A DNA stretch of 57,701 nucleotides from an uncultured bacterium (GTDB lineage: Bacteria > Bacillota > Clostridia > Oscillospirales > CAG-272). Position numbers and translations under genes: made by a program. The stretch's first letter is position 1. Every line of letters begins with the position of its first letter. Shown here piece after piece: positions 41,190 through 49,578 of this stretch. The notes under the pieces are model-generated. The model did no database searches. It was not told the origin of the DNA and saw only the letters and a program-made list of their open reading frames with translations. The stretch spans positions 82,760 to 140,460 of the forward strand of contig CAMEJM010000002.1 in the NCBI GenBank assembly GCA_945920215.1, read 5' to 3'.

Positions 41190-44100
41190 ATGTCTGTGAA
41201 TCAGAAAACGCCGACGCGTTACCGCTTGACCTATGCCATTGACGGGCAACCCTGCTATACCGAAATGGTGGAAAAGGGCGCACGCCTCGTCAACCATCCG
41301 AAGCCCGAAAAACAGTACCACACGTTCAGCGGTTGGGGAGAGGTGCCGGCACGTATGCCCGCGCATGATCTGACGCTGGACGGGCATTTTACGCCGGTGC
41401 GCTACCGCGCCCTGTTCGCCAGCGGCGTTGTGCAGTACGCCATCAAGGAGCAGTGCGCCATGACTCCCCTGACCCCGCCGGACGATCCGGTGCGAGAGGG
41501 GTATGTGTTCCGGGGGTGGCGGAATTTCACCGGGGTCATGCCGGGAGAAAACACGACCTTTGAAGCCATATTTGAACCCTGTGCCTATCGCCTGACCTAT
41601 TTGGTGGACGGGACATTCCGTTTTACTTTCACCGTGCCGTACGGCGAGGTGCCGCCGCGCCTTGAGGAGCCGAGAAAAAAGAACCATGTGTTCAGCGGTT
41701 GGTCGGAAATCCCCGCCGTCATGCCCGCCGAGGACGTGCTTGTGACGGGTAATTTTACAGAAAAACTGTACAAGCTGACGCGTATGGTGGACGGCGAAGT
41801 CTTCTGTGAGGAGATGCTCCCCTGCGGCGCCGCGGTGGATAAAAAACTGAAGCCCATCCGCGAGGGATATTATTTCAGCGGCTGGCGCAAACTGCCCGAG
41901 ACCATGCCGCCCAAGGACGTCACGGTAGCGGCGTCGATGTACCCGGCGCGTTACCGCGCGGATTTTTATATCGACGGGGAACTGTTCCATTCCCGTTACA
42001 TTCCTTTCGGAGAACGTGTGACGGCGCCCACCCCGCCTGAGAAGCAGGGAATGCTGTTCGGCGGTTGGAGCAATCTGCCCGAGACCATGCCCGCGCGGGA
42101 TATCCGTGTCGAGGGCGTGTACAACGCAAAGCTGTACACCCTGTGCTTCGTGGCGGACGGCACGGAGATCATGCGCGCGGAGTTGGCGGAGGGTGCGCCG
42201 ATTCCCAAGGAAGTGGAGGTGCCATCCAAGGAGGGCTTCGCTTTCTGCGGTTGGGACCAATCCCCCTCCGCTATGCCCGCCTCCGATCTGACGCTTCACG
42301 CGGTGTATGCGACGGTACGTTCGCATTATGTGTTCTATATCGACGGCGAGAAATACGAGGAGCTGGATCCGGGGGAAGACGGACAGATCACCATGCCGGC
42401 GCCGCCCTCCTATGAGGGACACCGCTTCAGCGGCTGGAGCGCCATGAAGCTTGACCCCATGACGGGGGTGACGACCTTTGAGGGAAGTTACGAGGACGCT
42501 CAGCGCTATACCCTGACGTTTTTGGTTCGCGGGGAGGCGTATGAAACCCGAAAGTTGGTCGCCGGAGAAGCGATAATACCGCCGGAGGTGGAATCCGGCG
42601 AGGAATATGAGTTTTACGGGTGGGGCGAATGCCCGGCTGTCATGCCGCCGTATGATCTGACGGTGGAGGCGCTCGTGCGCACGCTGCGACACCGCCTGAA
42701 CTTCGTCATTGACGGCGAGGTCGCCTATACGATGTCCCTTGACACGGGAGATGAAATCTCCTGCCCCGCGGTGGCGCAGCGCAAGGGCTTCACCTTCGGC
42801 GGCTGGCAGGACGTGCCGGCAACCATGCCCGCGCGCGATCTGACGGTATACGCTTCGTATATCCGCAATCAGCATACGGCGACTTATGTGGTGGGAGGCG
42901 AAATTCTGCTGACCGGCTCCGTCGGCTGCGGGGAACCCCTGGTGCCGCCGGAAGTACCGCAGATGAAAGAAGAGAAGTATTCCTTTGTCGGTTGGATTCC
43001 CGAAACCGACGTGATGCCGGACGAGGATCTGGTGATCACGGGCGTTTATTCCGATACGCATTGCCTTCTGGAAATATACGTGGACGGTATGCTGTTCGAG
43101 AAGAAAATCGTCAAGGCAGGGGAGGAGCTCGACCTGCCGGAAATCGAGGTGGGAGAGGGAGAGCATTTTGAATGGCAGGATGTTCCGCCGTGCGCGCCGG
43201 AGGGAAAACTGGAGGTTCACGGCGGCAGAGTCGCCAACCTGTATCAGGTCACCTATTGCGCAGGCGACACCGTGCTCGGCACCGAGGAATATCGCTTCGG
43301 CGAAACGGTGCGCTGCCGCGTTGCCGCTCCCTCGGACGGAAACGGCGTGTTTCTCGGCTGGCAGGGTTTGGAGCAGACGATGCCCGCGCACGATCTGACG
43401 GTGCAGGCGCATTTTGAAAGCCGTACCTTCCGCGTGACGTTCGTTTTGGACGACAGTGTTTTACAGGAAAGCGAAGTGGCGGTCGGCGCCCGTATTCCGA
43501 CCCCGCAGGTGCCGGCGCGCGATGGCTACTCCTTTGACGGCTGGCGCAATTATGTGGAAATCATGCCGGCGTATAATTTCACCGCGTATGGCTCTTACAG
43601 CCGCAAAAAATATACGCTGACTTACCTTTGCGGGGGGGATACGCTGGCAAGTGCGGAGTATTCTTTCGGAGAACCGATTGCGCCGATTGCCGCGCCCGAG
43701 CGCGAGGGGGAGACCTTTGACGGTTGGGAAGGCTTGACCGACACCATGCCGGCGCACGACCTGACGGTCAGCGCGCATTACGGAGGCAGGGAATTCCGCA
43801 TTTCGTATCTGGTGGATGGAGAACTGCTTTGCGCCGCCCGCGTGGAAATGGGCAGCCGCATAGTTCCGGAAACGGCGCCGGAGCGCGAGGGACTGGTGTT
43901 CGCGGGCTGGGACAATTTGCCGGAATTCATGCCCGATCACGAGGTCATTGCCACCGCGCGGTATGAACACAGAACCTACGCCGTGACCTATAAGGTCAAC
44001 GAAATCATCTGGCGTATCGACCGCTACGACGCGGGCGATACCGTCACGCCGCCCACTCCGCCCGAACACCCGCATGAGACCTTTGTCCGCTGGCGCAACT

Positions 44101-45650
44101 TTTCCCCCGTCATGCCCGAATATGATTTTACCTGCGTGGCGGAGTACAGCGAAACGTTCGGGCGCTATACCTTCATTCTGGACGGGGAGGTCGTCTCGAC
44201 CGGCAAGTGCCGGAAAGGGGAGACGATCACGCCTCCCATACCCCCTCACCGCAGCGGTTTCGCCTTTGCGGGGTGGAACGGCTTTACCGGATATATGCCG
44301 GCGGGAGACGTCACCTATATCGGCAATTATGTGAGCGACACCTTTAAGGTGCGTTATATGCTGGACGGGGAGCTGTATCACGAGGACGGCTACAACGAAA
44401 AAGAAAAGGTGGTGCCGGTGGAGGCGCCCGAACGCGATGGCTTTACCTTTTCCGGCTGGCACGGCGTGCCGAAGCGTATGCCCGCCGACGATGTGACCGT
44501 CACAGGCAAAATGATACCGCAATCCTTCCGCCTGATATATCGCACCGATGAAGCGGTGCATTTCGACGACATGGTGCCATGCGGCACAAAGCTCTGTAAA
44601 GTCGCGGCGCCGGAAGTCCACGGCATGACCTTCAACGGCTGGATCGACGAGCCGCAGACCATGCCCCCGCACGATGTGACTGTGGTCGGGATGTACGCCC
44701 ATTCCGAGCCGCTGTACAAGACGGTGGTACCCGGAGGAGAGGGAGACGCGAGCGGCAATGTTTCGGTCAGAAAAGGACCCGCCTCGGCGCCGGCGGCGCT
44801 CGCCGTGGTGAGCGGCAGTTATCTGCGCCTGATCATCGACAATATCTGCTATCCCGTGATCGGCGCTGCGGATTGTGTGCGTAATTCCCGCGTGACGGAT
44901 CAGGAGAAGCTTTCCGCTGCGCTTCATCGCACCTACCGCAAGTATGCACTGCCGCATAAGAAAATCAGGGTGCTTTTCAATGACAGCGCACTGTGTGACG
45001 CGGCGTTCGAAGCTCCCCATGCCCCCGCCACCGATCTCACTCGGACGGCACAGGCATTGTTCGGGGAGGAGCCGGAGAAAAAGCAGTTGTATCACAGCTT
45101 TGTGATGAGCGAGAGCGGCAACGGCACCGACCGCGTCTGGGTTTCCGCATTGGAGGAAGAACGCAACGAAGCCTTTGCCGCCGCATTCCGACGCTGCGGC
45201 GTGACGGTAAGCGATTGCTGCACGCTGATGGGCGCTTTGGCGGAATATCTGCAATTCAACCGCCATATGGAACGCGGGAAAAATCAGATGTGTCTGTTTT
45301 ATCTGCCGACCACCGTGTTGGGCGCGCTTCTGCTGGACGGTCAGGTGGTGTATATGAATCAGAACCGTATGCCGTACCGCGACAGGAGTTTTGACGTGGC
45401 TGCCGAAACCGAACGGCTGGTGCGCGCGATGTGTGCCTATGCCGCGCAGAAACATACAACGGAGCCGCTCGGATTGGTTGCCATCGGCGGGATTGACCGC
45501 ACGCACGTCCGGAACGCCGAGAAACTGATGCCGCATCTCCTGCGCCGCCTTGCAAGAGAAGAAAAGACCGGGCTGTTTTCAGCCAAACGGTATCGCCGCC
45601 CGAGCATGGAAACTCTCGGCTTTGCCGCCACCGAAAACAGGACCAAGTGA
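41190..45650 (+). CDS. Giant 19-repeat InlB-like protein with PilM/actin-like C-terminal domain
   Basis: 1486 residues. By hand, residues about 10-1170 divide into 19 repeats of about 61 residues of the same kind as in the preceding gene (consensus Y-x-L-T-Y-x-V-D-G-E ... G-E-x-V-x-P-P ... R-E-G-x-x-F-S-G-W ... M-P-A-x-D-L/V-T-V-x-A-x-Y). Repeat 11 is the most decayed: it lacks the GW and MP motifs. A Gly/Ser linker (1170-1208) leads to a C-terminal domain of about 280 residues with no repeats. Its order of elements (a LRLIIDN strand; helix; KKIRVLFND; a second half with MCLFYLPTTVLGALLLDGQVVYMNQNRMPYRD and a final LVAIGGIDRTHVRNAEKL) resembles PilM-type ASKHA domains. No signal peptide or membrane span. 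Possible cytoplasmic scaffold; function unknown. Confidence 0.85.
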   Translation: MSVNQKTPTRYRLTYAIDGQPCYTEMVEKGARLVNHPKPEKQYHTFSGWGEVPARMPAHDLTLDGHFTPVRYRALFASGVVQYAIKEQCAMTPLTPPDDPVREGYVFRGWRNFTGVMPGENTTFEAIFEPCAYRLTYLVDGTFRFTFTVPYGEVPPRLEEPRKKNHVFSGWSEIPAVMPAEDVLVTGNFTEKLYKLTRMVDGEVFCEEMLPCGAAVDKKLKPIREGYYFSGWRKLPETMPPKDVTVAASMYPARYRADFYIDGELFHSRYIPFGERVTAPTPPEKQGMLFGGWSNLPETMPARDIRVEGVYNAKLYTLCFVADGTEIMRAELAEGAPIPKEVEVPSKEGFAFCGWDQSPSAMPASDLTLHAVYATVRSHYVFYIDGEKYEELDPGEDGQITMPAPPSYEGHRFSGWSAMKLDPMTGVTTFEGSYEDAQRYTLTFLVRGEAYETRKLVAGEAIIPPEVESGEEYEFYGWGECPAVMPPYDLTVEALVRTLRHRLNFVIDGEVAYTMSLDTGDEISCPAVAQRKGFTFGGWQDVPATMPARDLTVYASYIRNQHTATYVVGGEILLTGSVGCGEPLVPPEVPQMKEEKYSFVGWIPETDVMPDEDLVITGVYSDTHCLLEIYVDGMLFEKKIVKAGEELDLPEIEVGEGEHFEWQDVPPCAPEGKLEVHGGRVANLYQVTYCAGDTVLGTEEYRFGETVRCRVAAPSDGNGVFLGWQGLEQTMPAHDLTVQAHFESRTFRVTFVLDDSVLQESEVAVGARIPTPQVPARDGYSFDGWRNYVEIMPAYNFTAYGSYSRKKYTLTYLCGGDTLASAEYSFGEPIAPIAAPEREGETFDGWEGLTDTMPAHDLTVSAHYGGREFRISYLVDGELLCAARVEMGSRIVPETAPEREGLVFAGWDNLPEFMPDHEVIATARYEHRTYAVTYKVNEIIWRIDRYDAGDTVTPPTPPEHPHETFVRWRNFSPVMPEYDFTCVAEYSETFGRYTFILDGEVVSTGKCRKGETITPPIPPHRSGFAFAGWNGFTGYMPAGDVTYIGNYVSDTFKVRYMLDGELYHEDGYNEKEKVVPVEAPERDGFTFSGWHGVPKRMPADDVTVTGKMIPQSFRLIYRTDEAVHFDDMVPCGTKLCKVAAPEVHGMTFNGWIDEPQTMPPHDVTVVGMYAHSEPLYKTVVPGGEGDASGNVSVRKGPASAPAALAVVSGSYLRLIIDNICYPVIGAADCVRNSRVTDQEKLSAALHRTYRKYALPHKKIRVLFNDSALCDAAFEAPHAPATDLTRTAQALFGEEPEKKQLYHSFVMSESGNGTDRVWVSALEEERNEAFAAAFRRCGVTVSDCCTLMGALAEYLQFNRHMERGKNQMCLFYLPTTVLGALLLDGQVVYMNQNRMPYRDRSFDVAAETERLVRAMCAYAAQKHTTEPLGLVAIGGIDRTHVRNAEKLMPHLLRRLAREEKTGLFSAKRYRRPSMETLGFAATENRTK

Positions 45651-45836
45651 GGCTTACCGAGCCGGGGCTTCCGCGCACGGAGTTTTCACGTGATCGGCGC
45701 TTTTCGTTGTGCAAGCGCAAAGAGACGGCAGTCGCATACAAACAAGGTTTGTTTCGCTTTCATCATTCAGAGAGACTCTTCCGTCGGTTGATACAGAGAA
45801 AAGGCGGGAGAAGCAAAATAAAATTAAGGAGCTTTC

Positions 45837-46859
45837 ATGATGGTACAAAAAGAATATTTTGACACATACCGGGGAACGGATATTTTCAAATACACCTTGC
45901 AAGGTGATATTACCGTATCGGTTCTGACGCTCGGAGCAAGAGTTTATTCTATCATTGTCCCCGATAAAAACGGCAGACCGGTGGACGTGGCGCTGAATTA
46001 CACCAATGCGGAAGACATCGTTCAGAAAAGCTCGTATATGGGTGCGACGGTAGGACGCTTCGGCAACCGAATAGGCAACAGCTGCTTTACCCTGAACGGA
46101 AAGACCTATCATCTTCCGCACGCGGAGGGAAAGGCGCATCTGCACGGCGGTTTTTGCGGCTTCGACAAAAAGGTCTTTGACGCCGAGATCGACGGGGACG
46201 GCGTGCGGATGCATTATGTCAGTGCGGACGGTGAGGAGGGCTATCCCGGAACCCTTGATTTCTCTGTGAAGTTCACGGTCGTGGGCAGCACGCTGGAAAT
46301 CGAATACTCGGCTGAAAGCGACGCAGATACCGTTTTCAATCCGACAAACCACAGTTACTTCAATCTCAACGGACAAGACGACGGCAGTATTCTTGACAAT
46401 GTAATGCAAATAAACGCGGATTATTATCTGCCTACCGATCGGATGCAGATTCCGACAGGGGAAATCAAGAGCGTGGAACATACGCCTCTGGACTTCCGCA
46501 CCCCGAAAGCGATCGGGCGGGACATCGATGCCGATGACGCCGATCTGAAGATAGGCAGCGGATACGACCACAACTATTGTCTGAACGACCGCCATGCCGC
46601 CACCGCCTACTCCGAAAAGACCGGAATTGTGATGGAGTGCTTTACCGACCGCCCCGGCGTGCAGTTTTATTCCGGCAATTTCATCGCCGCACAGACGGGA
46701 AAATCTCTTTACGGTCGCCGCGCCGGCTTCTGCCTTGAAACGCAGCTGTATCCCGATTGCGTCAACAAGCCCGATTTTGCAAGCCCGGTTCTGAGACAGG
46801 GGGAAAAGTTTTACAGCAAAACCGCATACCGCTTCAGCCTGAAGAAGCCGCTGGCGTAA
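45837..46859 (+). CDS. galM: Aldose 1-epimerase (mutarotase)
   Basis: 340 residues, standard length. It interconverts alpha and beta anomers of galactose and other aldoses. Family residues: GATVGRFGNRI (Asn/Arg substrate contacts), HLHGGFCGFDKKVF (His), NPTNHSYFNLNG (second His), DHNYCL (Asp), and the catalytic Glu in GFCLETQLYPDCVNKP. Two adjacent ATGs (45837, 45840) follow AAGGAG; either may be used. Preceded by 186 bases with no clear promoter and followed by a terminator. Confidence 0.95.
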   Translation: MMVQKEYFDTYRGTDIFKYTLQGDITVSVLTLGARVYSIIVPDKNGRPVDVALNYTNAEDIVQKSSYMGATVGRFGNRIGNSCFTLNGKTYHLPHAEGKAHLHGGFCGFDKKVFDAEIDGDGVRMHYVSADGEEGYPGTLDFSVKFTVVGSTLEIEYSAESDADTVFNPTNHSYFNLNGQDDGSILDNVMQINADYYLPTDRMQIPTGEIKSVEHTPLDFRTPKAIGRDIDADDADLKIGSGYDHNYCLNDRHAATAYSEKTGIVMECFTDRPGVQFYSGNFIAAQTGKSLYGRRAGFCLETQLYPDCVNKPDFASPVLRQGEKFYSKTAYRFSLKKPLA

Positions 46860-46949
46860 CCGCAGAGCGAGGTCGCTTTTATGTGACCGCGCGGAGGTAA
46901 AGCCGCTTGTTACGGGCGGTTTGGTCTGACGTTTTTCATTGCAATTATC

Positions 46950-46982
46950 AAAAGCTCCCGACTTTGTTCGGGGGCTTTTCAG
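46950..46982 (+). terminator. Terminator after galM
   Basis: AAAAGCTCCCGA (46950-46961) with TCGGGGGCTTTT (46968-46979), one wobble, T-run in the right arm. A second GC palindrome (47002-47010 with 47019-47027) follows without a T-run outside its loop. Confidence 0.82.
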
Positions 46983-47069
46983 TGTGGTTTATTCAGTCGG
47001 CGCGGCGCCGCGTTTTTTCGGCGCCGCTTTGCCGGGAGGGCAAGGCGCGTTCCCGGAATATGATCGCAA

Positions 47070-47099
47070 AACGAAAAGCGGGCGGCAGGAGCCGCCCGC
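47070..47099 (-). terminator. Terminator of the small 47158-47355 gene
   Basis: On the minus strand: GCGGGCGGC stem (47099-47091 with 47086-47078), 4-base loop, then TTTTCGTTTTG. Confidence 0.8.
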
Positions 47100-47157
47100 G
47101 GGGTACAGGAAACGCCGGATCACTTGGAACAACCGGGAAAGTCGCCGGGAGACGCCG

Positions 47158-47355
47158 TTAATTTTGACGGCGGGTGGACTGATATTCGTCGTAGTAGCGG
47201 TAGTACGGGCAATCAGTGGTACGCCCGACAGAGAACCGCTCCATTTCATCCTGGTCAAGGTTCTGAGTGCAGGTGTAGACTTCCAGCTCATCGTCATAGT
47301 CGTAGAACTCGCAGCTGTCACAGCCGCCGGCGCGTTTGCAGGTACGGTATTCCAT
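47158..47355 (-). CDS. Small Cys-rich DUF6472-like protein
   Basis: 65 residues. The sequence is acidic with seven Tyr-rich positions and paired Cys (YRTCKRAGGCDSCEFYDYDDE...YTCTQNLDQDEMERF...DCPYYRYYDEY). Two C-x-x-C-like pairs plus C-P-Y-Y suggest a small metal-binding (zinc-ribbon-like) protein; the layout matches what I recall as DUF6472, of unknown function. ATG 47355 is chosen because AGGAGG is six bases upstream; the frame runs on to 47550 without another ribosome site. Confidence 0.75.
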   Translation of the reverse strand: MEYRTCKRAGGCDSCEFYDYDDELEVYTCTQNLDQDEMERFSVGRTTDCPYYRYYDEYQSTRRQN

Positions 47356-47446
47356 AGATTGCCTCCTTTCTTCGGTCAACTTATTATACCATAAAAATCC
47401 GAAAAATGCAATTCCGTCGGCTCTCTTTTTCCTGCGCGCGCGATAC

Positions 47447-47476
47447 TTGACAAATTGTTTCCGTAAGTGATAAAAT
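47447..47476 (+). promoter_or_regulatory. Promoter of the GyrB/ParE-like gene
   Basis: TTGACA (47447-47452), 18-base spacer, TAAAAT (47471-47476). Confidence 0.75.
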
Positions 47477-47527
47477 AATTCAGTAAGGCATTTTGCGGAA
47501 AAGCAAGCCGGGACCAAGGAGACGCAC

Positions 47528-49546
47528 ATGGCGGACAACAAAAAAATCAAGGAATATGACGATCAGAGTATCACCTCTCTCAAGGGCGCGGACAGAGTGC
47601 GGAAACGCCCCTCCGTCATTTTCGGCTCGGACGGGCTGGAGGGGTGCGAGCATTCTTTCTTTGAGATCCTTGCCAACGCCGCCGACGAAGCGCGCGCGGG
47701 ATTCGGCGACCGCATTATCGTCACCCTTTTCCGCGACCACTCCATCGAGGTCGAGGACTTCGGGCGCGGGGTGCCGCTCGGCTACAACGAAAAAGAAGGC
47801 AGATGGAACTGGGAGCTTGTGTTCTGCGAGCTGTACGCGGGCGGGAAATACGATACCAATTCCGCCGGCTCCGCTTACAAGTATTCTCTGGGTCTGAACG
47901 GGTTGGGCGCCTGCGCCACGCAGTACTGCTCCGAGTATATGACCGTGCGCTCTTTTGCGGGGCGCAACGGGGAGCTTTCCGAAATGGACTTCCGCGGCGG
48001 GGAGCCGGTGGGAGAGCTGCGGGTCAGACCGATCGACCCCAAGGATAAAAAGAAAACGGGTACCATCATCCGGTGGAAGCCGGATTCCAAGGTGTTTACC
48101 GACGTGAAGATTCCGCTGGAATTCTTTGACGCCACCCTCCGCCGGCAGGCGGTGGTCAACGCAGGGGTGCATTTCGTTCTGAGGCAGGAAAACGAAAGCG
48201 GGAAATTCGACAGCACCGAGTATTATTATGAGGGCGGGGTCGCCCAGTACGTGCAGGAAATGGCGGGGGTGGACGCCCTCGGCACCACGGTCTCGTGGCA
48301 CATGAACGACCAGCGCGGCCGCGACGCGGACGACCGCGAGGAATACACCGTCCGCGCCGACATCGCGTTCTGTACCATGCAGCGCAACGGCAGAGCGGAA
48401 TTCTTCCACAACTCCAGTTTTCTCGAATACGGTGGGAGCCCCGATAAGGCGACCAGACTGGCGTTCACCTACGCGGTGGACAAATATCTGAAAAGTCAGA
48501 ATAAGTACAATAAAAACGAGGCAAAAATCACGTTCGGGGATATTGCGGACAGCCTGTTCATCGTCATCAGCTCCTCCTCGACCGTAACCTCCTATGAAAA
48601 CCAGACCAAAAAGGCGATCAGTAACCCCTTTATCGCGCGGGCGTTGACCGACTTCATGAAAGCGCAACTGGATTACTACTTTATTGAGAATCCGGCGGCG
48701 GGCGCGGCGTTCGCCAACGCCGTCCTTGTCAACAAGCGGGCAAGGGAAAAGGCGGAGGTCACCGTCACCGACATCAAGAAGAAACTCTCCGGCGGCAGCG
48801 GCGACAGCGCGCTGTCGAGAGTCGAGAAATTCGTTGCCTGCCGCTCCAAGGATGCCAACGTGCGGGAGCTGTATATCGTGGAGGGCGACTCCGCTTTGTC
48901 CTCCTGTAAATTGGGGCGCAACGCCGATTTTCAGGCGATCATCCCGGTGCGCGGCAAGACCCTGAACTGTCTGAAAGCCTCCTACGACCGCATTTTTGAA
49001 AGCCCCATCATCGTCGACCTGCTGCGCGTGATCGGCTGCGGGGTGGAGCTCGGCGGCAAAAAACTGAAAGGGGATATTTCTCCGTTCAATTATGAGTCGC
49101 TGCGGTGGTCGAAGATTATTCTCTGTACCGATGCGGACGAGGACGGATTCCAGATCCGCACCCTGCTGCTGACCATGTTCTACCGTCTGCTCCCCACGCT
49201 TCTGGAAAAGGAAAAGGTCTTTATCGCGGAGTCTCCGCTGTTTGAGATCACCTGCGGGGATCAGACCTATTTCGCTTACAACGAGCCGGAAAAGGTCAGC
49301 ATTCTCAAAGAACTGGGCAATAAAAAATATATTTTGCAGCGCTCCAAAGGGCTTGGCGAGAACGAGCCCGCCATGATGTGGCAGACGACCATGAACCCCG
49401 CCACCCGCCGCCTGATCGCGGTGACCCCCGCGGACGCCGAGCAAACCGCATGGATGTTCGATACCCTGCTCGGAGACGCGATTGCGGAGCGTAAGCAGTT
49501 CATTGCCGAAAACGGCGCGCGGTATCTGGCAGACGCCGACGTTTGA
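47528..49546 (+). CDS. Type IIA topoisomerase B subunit (GyrB/ParE-like), divergent
   Basis: 672 residues. GHKL ATPase: EILANAADEAR (Mg-binding Asn/Glu), DFGRGVPLG (N2 box) and SLGLNGLGACATQY (G3 box, normally G-x-H-G-V-G). Transducer about 230-400. TOPRIM: YIVEGDSALSSCKLGR (family EGDSAGG) and LCTDADEDGFQIRTLLLTMFYR (family TDADVDGSHI). C-terminal QRSKGLGEN ... TMNPATRRL is diagnostic. Several positions differ from both housekeeping GyrB and ParE, suggesting a paralogue. No A subunit (gyrA/parC) is in the window; gpmI follows 32 bases later. Role in decatenation or relaxation is by family only. Confidence 0.9.
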   Translation: MADNKKIKEYDDQSITSLKGADRVRKRPSVIFGSDGLEGCEHSFFEILANAADEARAGFGDRIIVTLFRDHSIEVEDFGRGVPLGYNEKEGRWNWELVFCELYAGGKYDTNSAGSAYKYSLGLNGLGACATQYCSEYMTVRSFAGRNGELSEMDFRGGEPVGELRVRPIDPKDKKKTGTIIRWKPDSKVFTDVKIPLEFFDATLRRQAVVNAGVHFVLRQENESGKFDSTEYYYEGGVAQYVQEMAGVDALGTTVSWHMNDQRGRDADDREEYTVRADIAFCTMQRNGRAEFFHNSSFLEYGGSPDKATRLAFTYAVDKYLKSQNKYNKNEAKITFGDIADSLFIVISSSSTVTSYENQTKKAISNPFIARALTDFMKAQLDYYFIENPAAGAAFANAVLVNKRAREKAEVTVTDIKKKLSGGSGDSALSRVEKFVACRSKDANVRELYIVEGDSALSSCKLGRNADFQAIIPVRGKTLNCLKASYDRIFESPIIVDLLRVIGCGVELGGKKLKGDISPFNYESLRWSKIILCTDADEDGFQIRTLLLTMFYRLLPTLLEKEKVFIAESPLFEITCGDQTYFAYNEPEKVSILKELGNKKYILQRSKGLGENEPAMMWQTTMNPATRRLIAVTPADAEQTAWMFDTLLGDAIAERKQFIAENGARYLADADV

Positions 49547-49578
49547 TTTGACGATTAATTTAACCGAGGTATAGAAAA

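Noticed and set aside
41136-45536. Two long minus-strand frames (758 and 691 codons) opposite the giant repeat gene
   Set aside because: They show complementary repeats of the sense protein (for example FRQ/HG-type blocks), as expected from antisense of a repeat. No start signals.
46996-47027. GC palindrome downstream of galM as a second terminator
   Set aside because: The T-run lies in the loop, not after the stem, so it would not terminate in either direction; left as a note only.
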